This document shows, one piece after another, positions 32,874-44,847 of a stretch of 64,000 bases of DNA (its first letter is position 1; every line of letters begins with the position of its first letter). The DNA is from Stomoxys calcitrans. Its lineage: Eukaryota; Arthropoda; Insecta; Diptera; Muscidae. Location of the stretch: positions 125,384,578 to 125,448,577 of the forward strand of contig NC_081553.1 in the NCBI RefSeq assembly GCF_963082655.1, in the 5' to 3' direction. The translations under genes and the position numbers were made by a program. The notes under the pieces are model-generated. The model searched no databases, was not told where the DNA came from, and saw nothing but the letters and a program-made list of their open reading frames with translations.

Positions 32874-34008
32874 ATAAAAACCCGTAAGGAAAGGCAAAAG
32901 TCGGAAGGTGCCGACTATATAATACCCAACACCACTTCGTACATGTAGTACTTTATATATGTAGAGCTTATTTCGAAATCTAGTCAGACTTTAATTGGGA
33001 TACCAATTGAAAAAGCAATTAAGAACCTTGTAAGATTTTCCTACCATAGGACAAAAGATTTGGATTTCCACATCATTAAAAGGCCATATCGGATAAAAGA
33101 TTATATAGGAGTTATATCGAAACCTGCGCCAATTTTAATGACACATACCTGGACATGAAATAGAACAACTCACACCCACCCTATATTGTAGAGATATGAC
33201 CAAAATCGTGGATTTTACTGCCTTAAAAGTCCATATCGGATGAAATATAGACATTGGAGTTATATCTAAATTAGGACTGATTTCAATGAAATTTGCACAT
33301 GTATTGGTACGTCAATTTAAACGTCTCATACAAAATCGGACGAAAATTGTGGATTCTACAGCCTCGGATGAACGGATCGGATGAACGATATATATGGGAG
33401 CTATATCTAAATCTAAACCGATTTTTATAAAATTTCCCAGATATGTTAAGATCAGTAATAAAACAATCCATGCCAAGTTTTGTGCAGATCGGTTGAAAAT
33501 TGTAGCTACTGCGGCCATTTATGTGCAAATCAGGCGATATATATATATGAGAGTTATATCTAAATCTGAACCGACTTTGATGAAATATTGCAAATATGTT
33601 AAAATCAGTAACGAAACAATCCATGCGAAATTTTGTGCAGATCGGTGGAAAATTGCCTTTACTACGGCTATTTAAGTGCAAATCGGGTGATACATATATA
33701 TGGGAGCTATATCTAAATCTGAACCGATTTCGATGAAAATCAAAAGCGTTCGTCCTTGGGTCAAAAAAGTGATGAATGATGAAGTGAATGTGCAAAATTT
33801 CGAGATGATTGGATAACAAAAACCACCTGCACTTTGATTACAAGAATACAAAGACTTACAGACGGACATGACTAATTCGAATCAGAAAGTGATTCTGAGT
33901 CGATCGGTATACTTATCAATGGGTCTAGCTCTTCTTCTTCTTAGCGTTGCAAACAAATGCTCAAATCTATAATACCCTGTAATACAGTGGTGGTGTGGGT
34001 TATAAAAA
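32874..34008 (-). repeat. Family C element, inverted, full length
   Basis: Opens CCGTAAGGAAAGGCAAAAGTC and GTGCCGACTATATAATACCC-AACACCAC. Units with AGCTATATCTAAATCTGAACCGATTT occur at 33401, 33554 and 33707, exactly 153 bp apart. Closes with CAGACGGACATGAC, GAGTCGATCGGTATACTTATC and GTGGTGTGGGTTATAAAAA. A 178-codon minus frame inside it (33819-33283) is a by-product of the repeat. Confidence 0.82.
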
Positions 34009-35220
34009 TCTTAATGGATATGAATGCATTTTTGTTGCATATCCTCGATCTTCGGTCAGGGACTGCCTTTTCTCTTCAGCAAGATTTTGTCTAGCTATCC
34101 CCACGCAGGTAGCCTGCCCTAGGCCGATGATGAAACAATCTTTAAATGCCTTAAAATTTATTAAAATTCAAATATAGAGAAATTCTTCTTTGATTACCTA
34201 AGCACAGCATAATTATGCTTTTATCAATTTGTCATATTAAAAGTTTCATTTTTCCTTCCCCAAGACTGAGCGAAGCAATTAAGCCGTATGCATATTTAAA
34301 ATGTTCTATTCGAAATCTTGCATAATCTGCTTCCTACCCATTTCCAATCCATCAGCACAACATTAATTCAATTTTAAACCATTTTTTTTTCATTCTTTTC
34401 TCATTTACAATAATTTATTTTCACTCAACTACTACTGATGAAACAAGCGCTTGAGAAATTGCCGCAAGTGCTTTTATAATTTTTTCTGACATTATTAAAA
34501 AATAATTATAAATGCTTTCACTTACACACAGACACTTACACATACACATACATCAAAAAAATCCCCAACTCATTTAAATAATCTCAAAGTTAAGGATTAA
34601 TACTCGTGATTCATAAAAAGTAACGCCAACTTTTAAAGTTTGATTTCAGAAGCATTTGCTTTTTGTTTATTATATGCTATTATACATTCAGATAATTAAA
34701 AATGTACTTGATTATTATTAAAATTTTTTGTTTCTAAAGGCAAATTGTTTTTGCTCTGTATTTGGGTAGTTTTACATTAATGAAGAAAATTTTTCAACAG
34801 CATTATAATCAACTTTAGACCATAGTTCTATTAAAAGAAAACCCCTTTAAACAAAAAGTAAGGCAAAGTGTTATGTTGTTTTAGATTAAATATTTACATT
34901 ATCAATATTAAATTTTTTTTAAAAGATGTTTTTTGTTAAATTAAATTTTGAAAAATACATACGCTTGAATGCCTTCCCCGCACTATTCTAAATGTGCTTT
35001 CAGTTTAGTTTCCTGTGTATGACAATTTAATTCTATCGGATTTTGAGATCGAGATTGAGTGATCGTATTGTTTTGGTTTAGGTCTAACCTATCCGCTATA
35101 AACAGTCTACTGAGAATCTGTTTAGGGGAAGAAATACATTTTTTTCTTAAGGAAAGCTGAGCCAGTACAAGACATTGCATATGATTATCACTGTATTTTC
35201 TCAACTTTCCAAAAAAAAAT
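34009..35220. other. Non-repetitive AT-rich sequence
   Basis: No repeat or ORF with recognised motifs. A 73-codon minus frame at 35204-34983 has no family resemblance. Confidence 0.4.
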
Positions 35221-35805
35221 TTAAATGAGAGCTACTTCTAAACCTGATTCGATTTCTACGAAATTCACCAATCATCTTAAGAGTCATAAGAGAGAGTAGC
35301 AAAGTTCGTGAAGATCGGTTAACAAATCACCAAATTATTACACCATTAGCTGAAATCGAATGAACATATATATGGGATCTATATTTAAATCTGAACCTAT
35401 TTCGACGAACACGGTACATATTGTGGCAGTCATGCACGCAAAAAAATAAAATGTTTCGAATACCTTTGCGTTAATAGCAAATTTACCATCTTTTGATGTA
35501 AACGTCATTTTCTTTATAGTAAAACTTTTAGAAAATTCGTCTATGATAAGGGATGACCCTATTATGCTAAAATTCAGCAATTTTTAAGCCAAATACATTT
35601 TGTTTACAGCAAAAGATGTTTTGTTACACGAAAAAGGTGACTCGTTTCAATTTTTTATCTCTTGTGTCTCTTCATAAATTTTAGCTTTGCAGCAAAAAAA
35701 AGCTAAGAACATATCATTACCCACTGGAATACCTGTAATTAAAAACCTATTACACGAAATAATACCTAAGATTAAACAAATAAAATCATTCTAAGATCGG
35801 CCTCC
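35221..35805 (-). repeat. Family C fragment plus unassigned sequence
   Basis: 35221-35430 holds two decayed units (GAGAGCTACTTCTAAACC, GGATCTATATTTAAATCTGAAC). The remainder is AT-rich with a TTTACAGCAAAAGATG phrase and is not assigned. Confidence 0.45.
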
Positions 35806-36722
35806 ACCCTCCACCATGGATCGCATTGCTCAAGTTCTTTGCCCGGTGTCTCTTTGTAGGCAAACAAACGAGCTATGGAGCTATGTCAGGTTATAAACCC
35901 TATTAGGACCATACTTGCTAAAGACAATAGTAGATCCCATTGTGCAAGATTTCAACTAAATCGGATAAGAATTGAGCCCTAGAGGGACTTAGGACGAGAT
36001 CGGTTTGCATGGTACCTATATCAGTTTATGGACCGCTGTAGACCATATTTGAAACGTATACAGGCAAAAACAAGTAAGAGCGTGCTAAGTTCAGCCGGGC
36101 CGAATCTTATATACCCTCCACCATGGATCGCTTTTGTCGAGTTCTATGCGCAGTATCTCTATTAAGGCAAACAAAAAATATTGAATAAGTACTGTTATGC
36201 TATTGGGGCTATATCAAGTTATAGTCCGATTCGGACCATAAATGAATGCTGAACATTGTAGAAGTCATTGTGTAATACTCCAAATTATTCGGATAAGAAT
36301 TGCGCCCTGTAGAGGCTCAAGGAGAAAATCGGGAGATCGGTTTTTTATGGGAGCTATATCAAGCTATAGATCGATTCAGACCATTTTAGACACGTGTGTT
36401 GAAGGTCATGAGAGAAGCCGTTGTACAAAATTTCTTCCAAATTGGACGAGAATTTTGCGCCCTTTAAAGGCTCAAAAATTTAAGACCCAAGATTGGTTTA
36501 TATGGCAGCTATATCAAAACATGGACCGTTTTGAACCATACTTAGCGCAGTTTTTGAAAGTAGTACGAAAACACCACCTGCAAAATTTCAGTCAAATTAG
36601 ACTAGAATTGCGCTCTCTAGAAGCTCAAGAAGTCAAGACCCAAGATCGGTTTAAATGGCAGCTATATCAAAACATGGACCGATTTGGCCCATTTACAATC
36701 CCAACCGACCTACACTAATAAA

Positions 36723-37234
36723 AAGTATTTGTGTGTTGCTCTAACCGAGACTTCAAAAATTCGTCCGAGCTGCTCAATATACTGACTGCTTTTTGCTCAG
36801 TCAAAACAAAAAAGGAAAAAATGTTGTGTGTGAGAATGTCTCTATACCAGTGACAAGCTCATACCAAGTAATAAGCAAGAGAGTAAGTATTTATCACTGG
36901 TCTATACGCTCAAATACTCTTCTTATCTTATCATCTTATCTAGTAACAAACATAAGATAATAATTATTGGTCTAGTACACGAATAATCGTTTGCGGCTTC
37001 GAAGCTCTTTTGCAATTAAAGAGTTTTTGGTTTTAGAACAATAAGAAGGTCCTTTTGCGGTAGACGAAGCTGCTAAATGGTTTAGGTAATCACAGTTAGT
37101 TACTTTCAATAACACTTCGTTTAAGGCTATCGTTCGATATGTTGAAGCGAAACGTTACACGGTTACAATAAAAGCAAAAAAGTATGATAAAAGTATTTTT
37201 TGTTGTACAAATTTCCCAAACGTTTTAGTTTTTG
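36723..37234. other. Unassigned insert inside family A copy
   Basis: About 510 bp unlike the flanking repeat, starting where the family A unit breaks off in AAAAAGTATTTGTG. It contains AAGATAATAATTATTGG and repeated TAAGAT/TCTTAT phrases. No ORF and no clear terminal repeats. Confidence 0.4.
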
Positions 37235-37339
37235 CGTGTATTAGAGGGCATGGAAGAAATCACTGTGCAAAATTTCAGCTAAATCGGATAAAAATTATGT
37301 CCTCTAGAGGCTCAAGATATCAAATCAGAAGATCGGTTT

Positions 37340-37556
37340 GTTCCATGAAGGAACAGGGGCAAACTTCTCACATATCAATGAGTGCACTGCGATTCAAGTT
37401 TTAATCTCAATGATAATGGGCCTCCTTTTTATAGCCGAGTCCGAACGGCGTGCCGCAGTGCGACACCTCTTTGGAGAGAAGTTTTACATGGCATAGTGTT
37501 GCTAGCATTAAAAGGGGAAAACCACCACTGAAAATTTTTTTTGATGGTCTCGGTCA
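37340..37556 (-). mobile_element. S1 SINE, head-truncated
   Basis: Plus strand GAACAGGGGCAAACTTCTC through CGAACGGCGTGCCGCAGTGC, ending at GATGGTCTCGGTCAG. The tRNA head beyond the B box is missing. Confidence 0.85.
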
Positions 37557-37870
37557 GATTATGGACCGATTAAGAGCATTTTTTGCATGGATTCGGTGAA
37601 TGAGCCAAATTTCAACAAAATCGAATAAAAATTACGTCCTCTAGAGGCTCAGAAGTCAAATTGGGAGATCGGTTTATATGGAAGCTATACCAGGTTTAAG
37701 ACTGATTCGAACCAAACTTGCTGCATCCATTAAATGTCATTAAGACGTCATAGTACAAAATTTCAGCCAAATCCGATAAGAATTGCACCCTCTACAGGCT
37801 CAAGAAGTCAAATCGGGAGGTCGATTTATACGGAAGCTCAGGTTTTGGATCGATTTGAATCGTACTTGGC

Positions 37871-38531
37871 GTCCTCCACCATAGAATGGGGGCATACTAA
37901 TTTCGTCATTTCTTCTGTTTGTAACACCTCGAAATAAACTATCGAAGGAGTAAAGCTAGTTGCTTGAAATTTTACACAAATACTTCCTATAAGTGTAGAT
38001 CAGTTGTGCATGTTTTGATAAACCGACATCCGAATTTATCTTCTTGAGCCTTTATAGGGACCAATTACTATCCGATTTGGCTGAAATTTTATATCGTGTT
38101 CTATGACACTTAATTGATGCGCCCAATATGGTCCAAATCGGTCCAAGACCTTATATAGCTCCCATATAAACCGATCTCCCGATTTAACTTCTTGAACCTT
38201 TAGAGGGCGTAATTCTTATCCGATTTTATTGAAAATTTGCTCAGTCTCTGTACCTATAACTTCTAATATACGTGCCAAATATGGTCTGAATCGGTCCATA
38301 ACCTGATATAGCTCCTATATAAACCAATCTCCCGATTTTATTTCTAGGGCGCAATTCTTATCCGATTTGGTTGAAATTTTGCACAATGGTATCTACAACC
38401 AAACCAAGTATGGCCCGAACCGGCTCCAATAGCATAGTAATTCTTATTCATTATCCTTTGTTTACCTATACGATCCATGGTGGGGGGTATATAAGATTCG
38501 ACCCGGCCGAACATAGCACGCTTTTACTTGT
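37871..38531 (+). repeat. Family A element, short
   Basis: CCTCCACCATAGAATGGGGG box without the TA/GTCY section (deleted), about three units, ATCCATGGTGGGGGGTATA, a TTCGACCCGGCCGAA near-palindrome and TTTTACTTGTTTT. It lies immediately next to inverted copies, so the locus is a head-to-head cluster. Confidence 0.8.
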
Positions 38532-39828
38532 TTTATACTATTTTGTTGTAATTTGGAGAAGTTTCATAACGATGGTGATGAGTATCCAAAGTCGTCTTTA
38601 GAAACAGTTATCTCGACTCATAAGAATGAAATGTTGTAAGATTAATCGTGATGACATAAAAAGTTTTGATGTAAAATTCAAGATTTAGGTCCAGCTACAT
38701 AAGTTATTAGGATGACCATAACCAAAAGCTATATTTGGAAGACGTTCAAAGAATCACTGACTTTCAAAAACCAACAAACTAATAATGCTTCCTCTTTTTA
38801 GTGCTGATTTAATTAAGATCATTGAAAATAAGTGGTGGTCAAGGTGAAGCTTTGATACACACTTTGACAACAAAAGTCAATCATAATAATGATGAAGTAT
38901 ATTTCAAAGGAGTATGTGGTGGCAGACATCCTTACCAAACTTTTTGCCTAAATATAATGAACAAGGATTATGCTAATTTCTTAGTTAACAGAACTTTAGT
39001 TGGAGTATCGACCTAAAGTCAATTCTTCTTCTTGTTATTATTAATCGAACTATTGTATCATATATAGGTTTCAAATGTATATTCAATTAAATTGATCCAG
39101 CATTTTTTGCATTTCTATGTATGTATATTGTATATCGGTACATAACCTGATGAAACATAATCCTTCGTTCTTTGCCAGCCTTACTCTCTAACATAAGTTG
39201 TTTATTAGGCTATTCATGAAAATAATCCATTTCTATAAAACTTCCTCGCTATGAAAAACATAAACGGGTTAACCCATTCAATGTTCGAATCGCCCAAGAG
39301 ATTTCGTTTTTTAATTCGTTCATCTATATTGCATGCTACATGCGTTCTTATGACGCACGATTGCGTATATTTATGCTTCAGTTATACCTGAACAGTTACA
39401 TATCACTATTAGACATTATTTTTATTAGACAACACATGACTTAAATGAATTTACTATTCAATTTAATCTTGATTTTATGGTTTTAACGATAACCTAAATT
39501 AAGTTGATCATATAATCGGATTTGAAGTATTTTTTTACTCATTTCGTAGAATCCCCGAATTTCGCACAAAACAGTGTTTTAAGTGAACACTTTTTCCTAT
39601 CTTTAATTAGAGAAGGATCATTAAACAAGACCTAGAGCATGTCTTGTGAAGTGTAGATTAAATAAGTAGGTAAATGTCAGTCAATTATATGGCTCATGAA
39701 AAAAAATCTAAACAGTCATGTTAACTTCCAAAAGAGAAACTAATGGAAATCATAACTATGCTGTTTTTAGGCGGTAGATCAGTTTTTCATGTGTTCCTTA
39801 CCATATAACGAATTTGCAATTAAATAGA
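38532..39828. other. Non-repetitive sequence without recognised genes
   Basis: AT-rich. A 64-codon plus frame at 38822-39016 has no motif and no supporting splice or start context. Confidence 0.45.
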
Positions 39829-40320
39829 AACAAGTAAAAAAGCATTAAGTTCGGCCGGGCCGGATATCGTGAGGCTCAGAAACACTCACTTATGTGCTTC
39901 AGACCCTTTATCGGCAGATCGGTCTATATGACAGCTACATCTAAATATAGATCGATTTAATCCATATTTAGGTCAGATGTCGAGAGGCATAAAATAACCT
40001 ACTGTTGTAAATTTCAGCGAAATCGGGTAATAAATAAAGCTTTATGGCCTTCAGATTCTTTATCGGGAGATCGGTCTATGTGGTAGATGTATCTAAATAT
40101 CGTCCGATCTTAACGATCAGTTGTCGGGAAGCCTTAAACTACTCACTGTTTCAAATATCAGCAAAATCGGATGAAAAATAAAGTTTTTATGGTCATTAGA
40201 CCCTTTATCGGAAAATCGGTCTATATAGCAGCTATATCCAAATGGGTCGGAAATTGATATTTCGATGTATTGGGTGACTAAATGAATATACCCCCTATCC
40301 TACGGTGGTGGGTATAAAAA
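39829..40320 (-). repeat. Family B element, inverted, shortened
   Basis: AACAAGTAAAAAAGCATTAAG, a TTCGGCCGGGCCGGA near-palindrome without the following box, then about two and a half units. The closing box is TATCCTACGGTGGTGGGTATA. Directly followed by LINE sequence. Confidence 0.75.
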
Positions 40321-41322
40321 CCTTCGATGCCAAGACGTACACATTGACGGTATGCATTGATATCGAAGAGGCTTTTAACAATGTGCGGACCGACACACTG
40401 ATCCTTAGACCCGTACCGGGTGGAACGGGTCCTTTAGGCCTGGATAAAACATATTCTAAGGGACATGTGGATAAATTTTTGGTCAAATTTGCAACAACTG
40501 GTGCAGAAAAACTAAGAAAATCCCAAACAAAAATGTTTTAATATATTTTTTTGACTTTTTTGCAGGAACTTTTAAGCACTATTGAGCAAAAAAGAAGAAT
40601 TTTAGAAATCGGACCACAAATGAAGATTTGGCAGCCCAGAAATATTTTGGAAATGCCGGAGTGACACTTATTGTAGAGTGCGGTACAGTCCTTGATTGAT
40701 GAAACTCTGGTACTGTCATCCGGAATTCAATGATACACAGATGAATGAAACCTTGAGGACAGAGTGGACCTGGGGGTCTACATTGAGAACCCAGGAACTG
40801 AGATCTGTTTTAGACTGTCTGACCATAATTCGGTCCTGCAGGCGGAGATCCAGGCGATCACGGAATGCGTGAGGTGATGTGGTGCCAAGGCGAGGACGTC
40901 GAGGGTGAACATCTTTACGAACATTAAAATTGCCATAAGGGCAATAACAACCAAGACGGTAAGGTCACAAACAGTCTTGCAATGTAAGAAGAAGATTAGC
41001 ATCTTTAGACAGAGGATGGCACGATCCGCATTGTTTGATACCGGGCCATAGCGGAGTAAGGGGGAATGAAGGACCCGACGATTTGACAATGAAGGCCAGG
41101 GAACTGCCATCAATAAACTTGGTTAACCCAAGGCTTTTCGGGTCGACGCAGTCCGAGTTATGAACATGGCGACTAATGCGCATGTAACACTGTGGAATAG
41201 CGAAACGGTCGGTAGGACGACGAAAATCCTATGGGGAGATCTGGATCGTAAGAAGACGAGGCTTATATCGAAAGGAGATAGAAAGGAGGTGAGTACATCT
41301 TTCGGTAACATAACGGGACATA
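40321..41322 (+). pseudogene. R1/I-like LINE ORF2 remnant (RT and RNase H parts)
   Basis: Starts in the RT palm: KTYTLTVCIDIEEAFNNVRT, the D-I-E-x-A-F-N-N-V motif A of R1/I-group non-LTR retrotransposons. A large internal deletion follows. Downstream sequence from about 40830 matches the RNase H region of the copy at 55600-55850, frameshifted. The coding sequence continues to FGNITGHI at 41322, where a mariner element is inserted, and resumes at 42639. Confidence 0.75.
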
Positions 41323-41324
41323 TA

Positions 41325-42636
41325 CAGGGTGGCTGATGAAAGCCGCTACCAAAAAAAAATGTAATAACTTTTTTTCTATTTAATGAATGTGGTCGATTTT
41401 TTTTTTATTTTGCAGATTGATTCTTAGATTTGACAAAAATGGATAACTGGGACACCGAAACAAGAATTTGGATTGTCCGCCGCTATCACGCACTGGAGTC
41501 TGTAGTTTCGGTTCAAAGAGAGTATAGACGCACGTTTGGCGGCAATCCTCCGAGCAGATGGACCATAATGAGACTTGTAAACAATTTTGCCGAGCATGGG
41601 ACAGTCAACAGAAGACCTTACCATCGAAACCCTTCAGTTCGAACGGAGGAAACAATCGCTGCTGTAGCTGCTGCGATACAACACAATCCAAGAGTTTCGA
41701 CAAGAAGCTTATCTGCTCAAATGGGTATAAGCAGACAGTCATTACAGTCAATTATGCACAAAGATTTGGACTTATTCCCATATAAAATTCAAATGGCCAA
41801 CAAACTGAACGCTGCAGACTTGCCGATTCGCTTGGAATTTTGCCAGAAGATGCTTCAAATGGTGGAAGAGGATGGAAACATGTTGAACTGTCTTTTCATG
41901 TCTGACGAGGCCCATTTCGATTTGAACGGCAACATAAACAAACAAAATTGTCGAATATGGAGTGCTTCCAACCCACAGACACTCCATGAGACGGAATTGC
42001 ATCCACTTCGTGTCACAGTGTGGTGTGCAGTTTCATCACGTTTCATTGTCGGGCCCTACTTCTTCGAAGAAAACGGTCACCCCGTTACGGTTACTGGAGA
42101 CCGCTACTTGAACATGTTGAGAGAGTTTTTCTATCCAGAATTACGCCGAAAGAGAATTTCTTTTAACTCTGTGTGGTTTCAGCAAGATGGTGCAGGTCCT
42201 CACATAGCCCAACCTGTTATGACAGAATTGCGACGAAAATTTCCCAATAAACTGATATCCAGAAACTCCACATTCCGTTGGCCACCCAGGTCGCCTGACC
42301 TTACTGCACCTGACTTTTTCTTGTGGGGTCATTGCAAACAGGAAGTTTACAAAGCAAAACCAACAAATTTGAATGAACTAAAGCAATCCATTCGAGCAAC
42401 AATTGCGGCTATTCCTGTCTCAACTCTCCAAGCAGTAATGAATAACTTTTTGCTAAGATGCCGCACATGCATCAACGAGCAGGGGGGGCATTTAAATTCC
42501 ATTATTTTTAAAACAAATTAAACTATATTTAATAAAATTGAACGAGCTTTAACATGAATAAAAGAAATATGTATTCCATACACCGAAAAAAAATTATTTG
42601 AGTTTCTTAATGTAGCAATATTCATCAGCCACCCTG
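41325..42636 (+). mobile_element. Rosa-like DD41D mariner transposon, apparently complete
   Basis: 1312 bp with terminal inverted repeats beginning CAGGGTGGCTGATGAA (16 bp perfect, about 25 bp in all) and TA on both sides (41323-41324, 42637-42638). It carries a single uninterrupted transposase. Removal rejoins the LINE reading frame. Confidence 0.95.
41430..42521 (+). CDS. DD41D (rosa-type) mariner transposase, intact frame
   Basis: 363 codons, MTKMDNWDTETRIW to SIIFKTN. N-terminal helix-turn-helix region (VSVQREYRRTFG, PSRWTIMRLVNNF; a second one around STRSLSAQMGISRQSLQSI). Catalytic motifs are FMSDEAHFDLNGNINKQNC (first Asp), WFQQDGAGPHIA (second Asp) and PPRSPDLTAPDFFLWG (third Asp). 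By count, 41 residues lie between the second and third Asp, which is the DD41D spacing defining rosa elements; classical mariners have 34. All catalytic residues are present and there is no frameshift, so it may be functional. Confidence 0.93.
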   Translation: MTKMDNWDTETRIWIVRRYHALESVVSVQREYRRTFGGNPPSRWTIMRLVNNFAEHGTVNRRPYHRNPSVRTEETIAAVAAAIQHNPRVSTRSLSAQMGISRQSLQSIMHKDLDLFPYKIQMANKLNAADLPIRLEFCQKMLQMVEEDGNMLNCLFMSDEAHFDLNGNINKQNCRIWSASNPQTLHETELHPLRVTVWCAVSSRFIVGPYFFEENGHPVTVTGDRYLNMLREFFYPELRRKRISFNSVWFQQDGAGPHIAQPVMTELRRKFPNKLISRNSTFRWPPRSPDLTAPDFFLWGHCKQEVYKAKPTNLNELKQSIRATIAAIPVSTLQAVMNNFLLRCRTCINEQGGHLNSIIFKTN

Positions 42637-42638
42637 TA

Positions 42639-42830
42639 GGAATACAAGATCACCTATGATAGTATGCGTGGGGTATGTGGGGAAGATGATGAGAAGTTGG
42701 ACCATTTTCTATGTCATTACCCGGATTTCATGGCTATCTGATATGTACCGACTTAGGGGCGTGGTATGAAAAAGAACTAGGGATTTATTAGTAGTACAGA
42801 ATTACTGACTTACATTTTTTTTGAGGTTAG
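42639..42830 (+). pseudogene. LINE ORF2 C-terminus, continued after the mariner insertion
   Basis: GIQDHL, then VCGEDDEKLDHFLCHYPDF, the zinc-knuckle-like C-terminal motif (CGE-x-x-E-x-L-x-HFLC) also seen at about 56110-56160. Followed by 3' UTR-like sequence with the ACAGAATT and GAGGTTA blocks shared with the copy at 55445. Confidence 0.8.
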
Positions 42831-44001
42831 TTTTTATACCCTCCACCATAGGATGGGGATATACTAATTTCGTCCTTCTGTTTGTAACTCCTCGAAATAT
42901 TCGTCTAAGGCCCAATAAAGTACATATTCTTGATTGTCATGACATTTTAATCTAGCCATGCCTGTCCGTCCGTCTGTTTGTCGGAAGCACGATAACTTTT
43001 AAAGGTGTAAATCCAACCGCTTAAAATTTTGCACAAATACTTCTTATTAGCGTAGGTCGGTTGGGATTGTAAAAGGGCTATATGGGTCCATGTTTTGATA
43101 TAGCTGCCATATAGACCGATCTTGGATCTTGACTTCTTGAGCCCCTAGAGGGCACAATTCTTATCCGATTTGGCTGAAATTTGGCATGAGGTGTTTTATT
43201 ATGACTTCCAATCACTGTGCTGAGTATGGTTGGTCCATAACCTGATATAGCTGTCATATAAACCTATCGGGGGTCTTGACTTCTTGAGCGTCTATAGGGG
43301 GCCATTCCTATTCGATTTGGCTGAAATTTTGCACAACATGTTTCGATATGATTTCCAGCAACTGTGCTAAGTATGCTTTAAATCGGTCCATAACCTGATA
43401 TAGCTGCCATATAAAAAGATCTTAAATCTTGACTTCGTGAGGCACTAGAGGGCGCAATTCTTATCCGATTTGGCTGAAATTTTGCATGAGGTGTTTTGTT
43501 ATGACTTCTAACATCTGTGTCAAATATGGTTCAAATCGATCCATAACCTGATACAGCTGCCATATAAACCGATCTGGTATCCTGACTTCTTGAGCCTCCG
43601 GGGGGCGTAATTATTATCCGATTTGGCAAAAATTTTGTACAACGGCTTCTCCCATGACCTTCAATATACTTGTCAAATATGGTCCGAATCGGTCTATAGC
43701 CTGATACAGCTCCCATATAAACCGATCTCTCTATTTTACTTCTTGAGCCCCTAAAGGGCGCAATTCTTATAGAATTGGCTGAAATTTTACACATTGACTT
43801 CTACTATGGTCTCCAACATTCAATTCAATTATGGTCCGAATCGAACTATAACTTGATATAGCTCCAATATTAAATCAATTATTGTCCTCCTCCTTCCTCC
43901 TCCTAAAAGAAGATATCGGGAAAAAAAACTCGACAAATGCGATCTATGGTGGAGGGTATATAAGATTCGGCCCGGTCGAACTTAGCACGGTTTTACTTGT
44001 T
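42831..44001 (+). repeat. Family A element inserted in a LINE 3' UTR
   Basis: TTTTTATACCCTCCACCATAGG box, ACATATTCTTGATTGTC core, GTCCGTCCGTCTGTTTGTC tract and about six 153-bp units. Closing box GATCTATGGTGGAGGGTATA, a TTCGGCCCGGTCGAA near-palindrome and GTTTTACTTGTT. LINE sequence stops and resumes on either side, so both borders are well defined. TTAG occurs at both borders and may be a short target duplication. Confidence 0.88.
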
Positions 44002-44101
44002 AGTATTTAGAATGCACAATAAGCCGATTACTGCTTTAGGTGTATGTCTATAGTGGCATCAGGCGGAATAATATCCGCACCCTCTTTTCAACCTAACCTA
44101 G
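44002..44101 (+). mobile_element. LINE 3' UTR tail (after family A insertion)
   Basis: TAGAATGCACAATAAGCCGATTAC, TAGTGGCATCAGGCGGA, then CTTTTCAACCTAACCTA, matching 56310-56408. It closes the LINE that began at 40321. Confidence 0.85.
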
Positions 44102-44154
44102 CCTAAGCTACTCATCTAACTAGAGGTGTGTTCATGAGTTGCAGTTGTCGTGTC

Positions 44155-44839
44155 CAGAGATGGTCCGTAATACGATTTTTTAGGTTTCCGACTGTCAAAA
44201 AGTTGTAAAAGTCGAAAACGTCGTATACTTGTATAAAACGTAGAAAAAGTCGCAAACGTCATAAACCTTAATAACTCAGTGTAAAAGTTTGATTTTTAAC
44301 AAATATTATTGTCACTTATTTGTTGTATATAGAAGAGTTTATATGTAAAAAAATTTCGCAATAAAAGAAATATTAAGTTTTTTTTTTAATTTTTGCATTT
44401 ACATTTTTCACACAATAAATTGGAAATATACGCAAATTTCAAGTCAATTTATAAAGTAACGTTTAAGGATTTTTTTGTGAAGCAAAAAATCAATAAATTA
44501 TTAGTTTTCATCAATTATATTTAGAAATTGCAATTATTTTGTATCCTTTTGCAAAATTATTTGCTTCTCCCGTTTTAATTTGCTTTTTGAAAGCTGTTGT
44601 AAACGACATATGTTAAAAATGCATGACATGAGGAAGTGTCAAGTGAAATGGTACATGGAGTGTTAATACTTATGCCAAAATTTTTAGTTAATCATATCAA
44701 AAAATCGACATATTTTCGTTCGAATTTTTTTTCTGTCAGAAACCTAGTTTTTTGGCTAGGTTTACGACGTTTTCGACGTATGTAATATACGTCGGAAATG
44801 TATGTCATATACGTCACTGTTTCTGACAGACCATCTCTG
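44155..44839 (+). mobile_element. hAT-type MITE, copy 1
   Basis: 685 bp, ends CAGAGATGGTC and GACCATCTCTG, 8-bp target duplication GTCGTGTC on both sides (44147-44154, 44840-44847). CAGAGATG ends and 8-bp duplications are hAT hallmarks. No transposase frame. Subterminal CGACGTTTTCGAC/CGTCGTA-type repeats may be transposase binding sites. Confidence 0.95.
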
Positions 44840-44847
44840 GTCGTGTC

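Larger units (their letters stand above)
35806..37870 (-). repeat. Nested family A elements, inverted
   Basis: An older inverted copy starts with the CCACCCTCCACCATGGATCGC box at 35806. Near 36064 it is interrupted by a second inverted copy (AACAAGTAAGAGCGTGC, TTCAGCCGGGCCGAA, TATACCCTCCACCATGGATCGC) that extends to about 36722. After about 510 bp of other sequence the older copy resumes (GAGGGCATGGAAGAAATCAC), is broken again by a SINE, and continues to 37870. Confidence 0.65.

Noticed and set aside
33283..33819. 178-codon minus-strand ORF
   Set aside because: Repeating HIYVSPDLH-like phrases follow the 153-bp units of a family C element. Not a gene.
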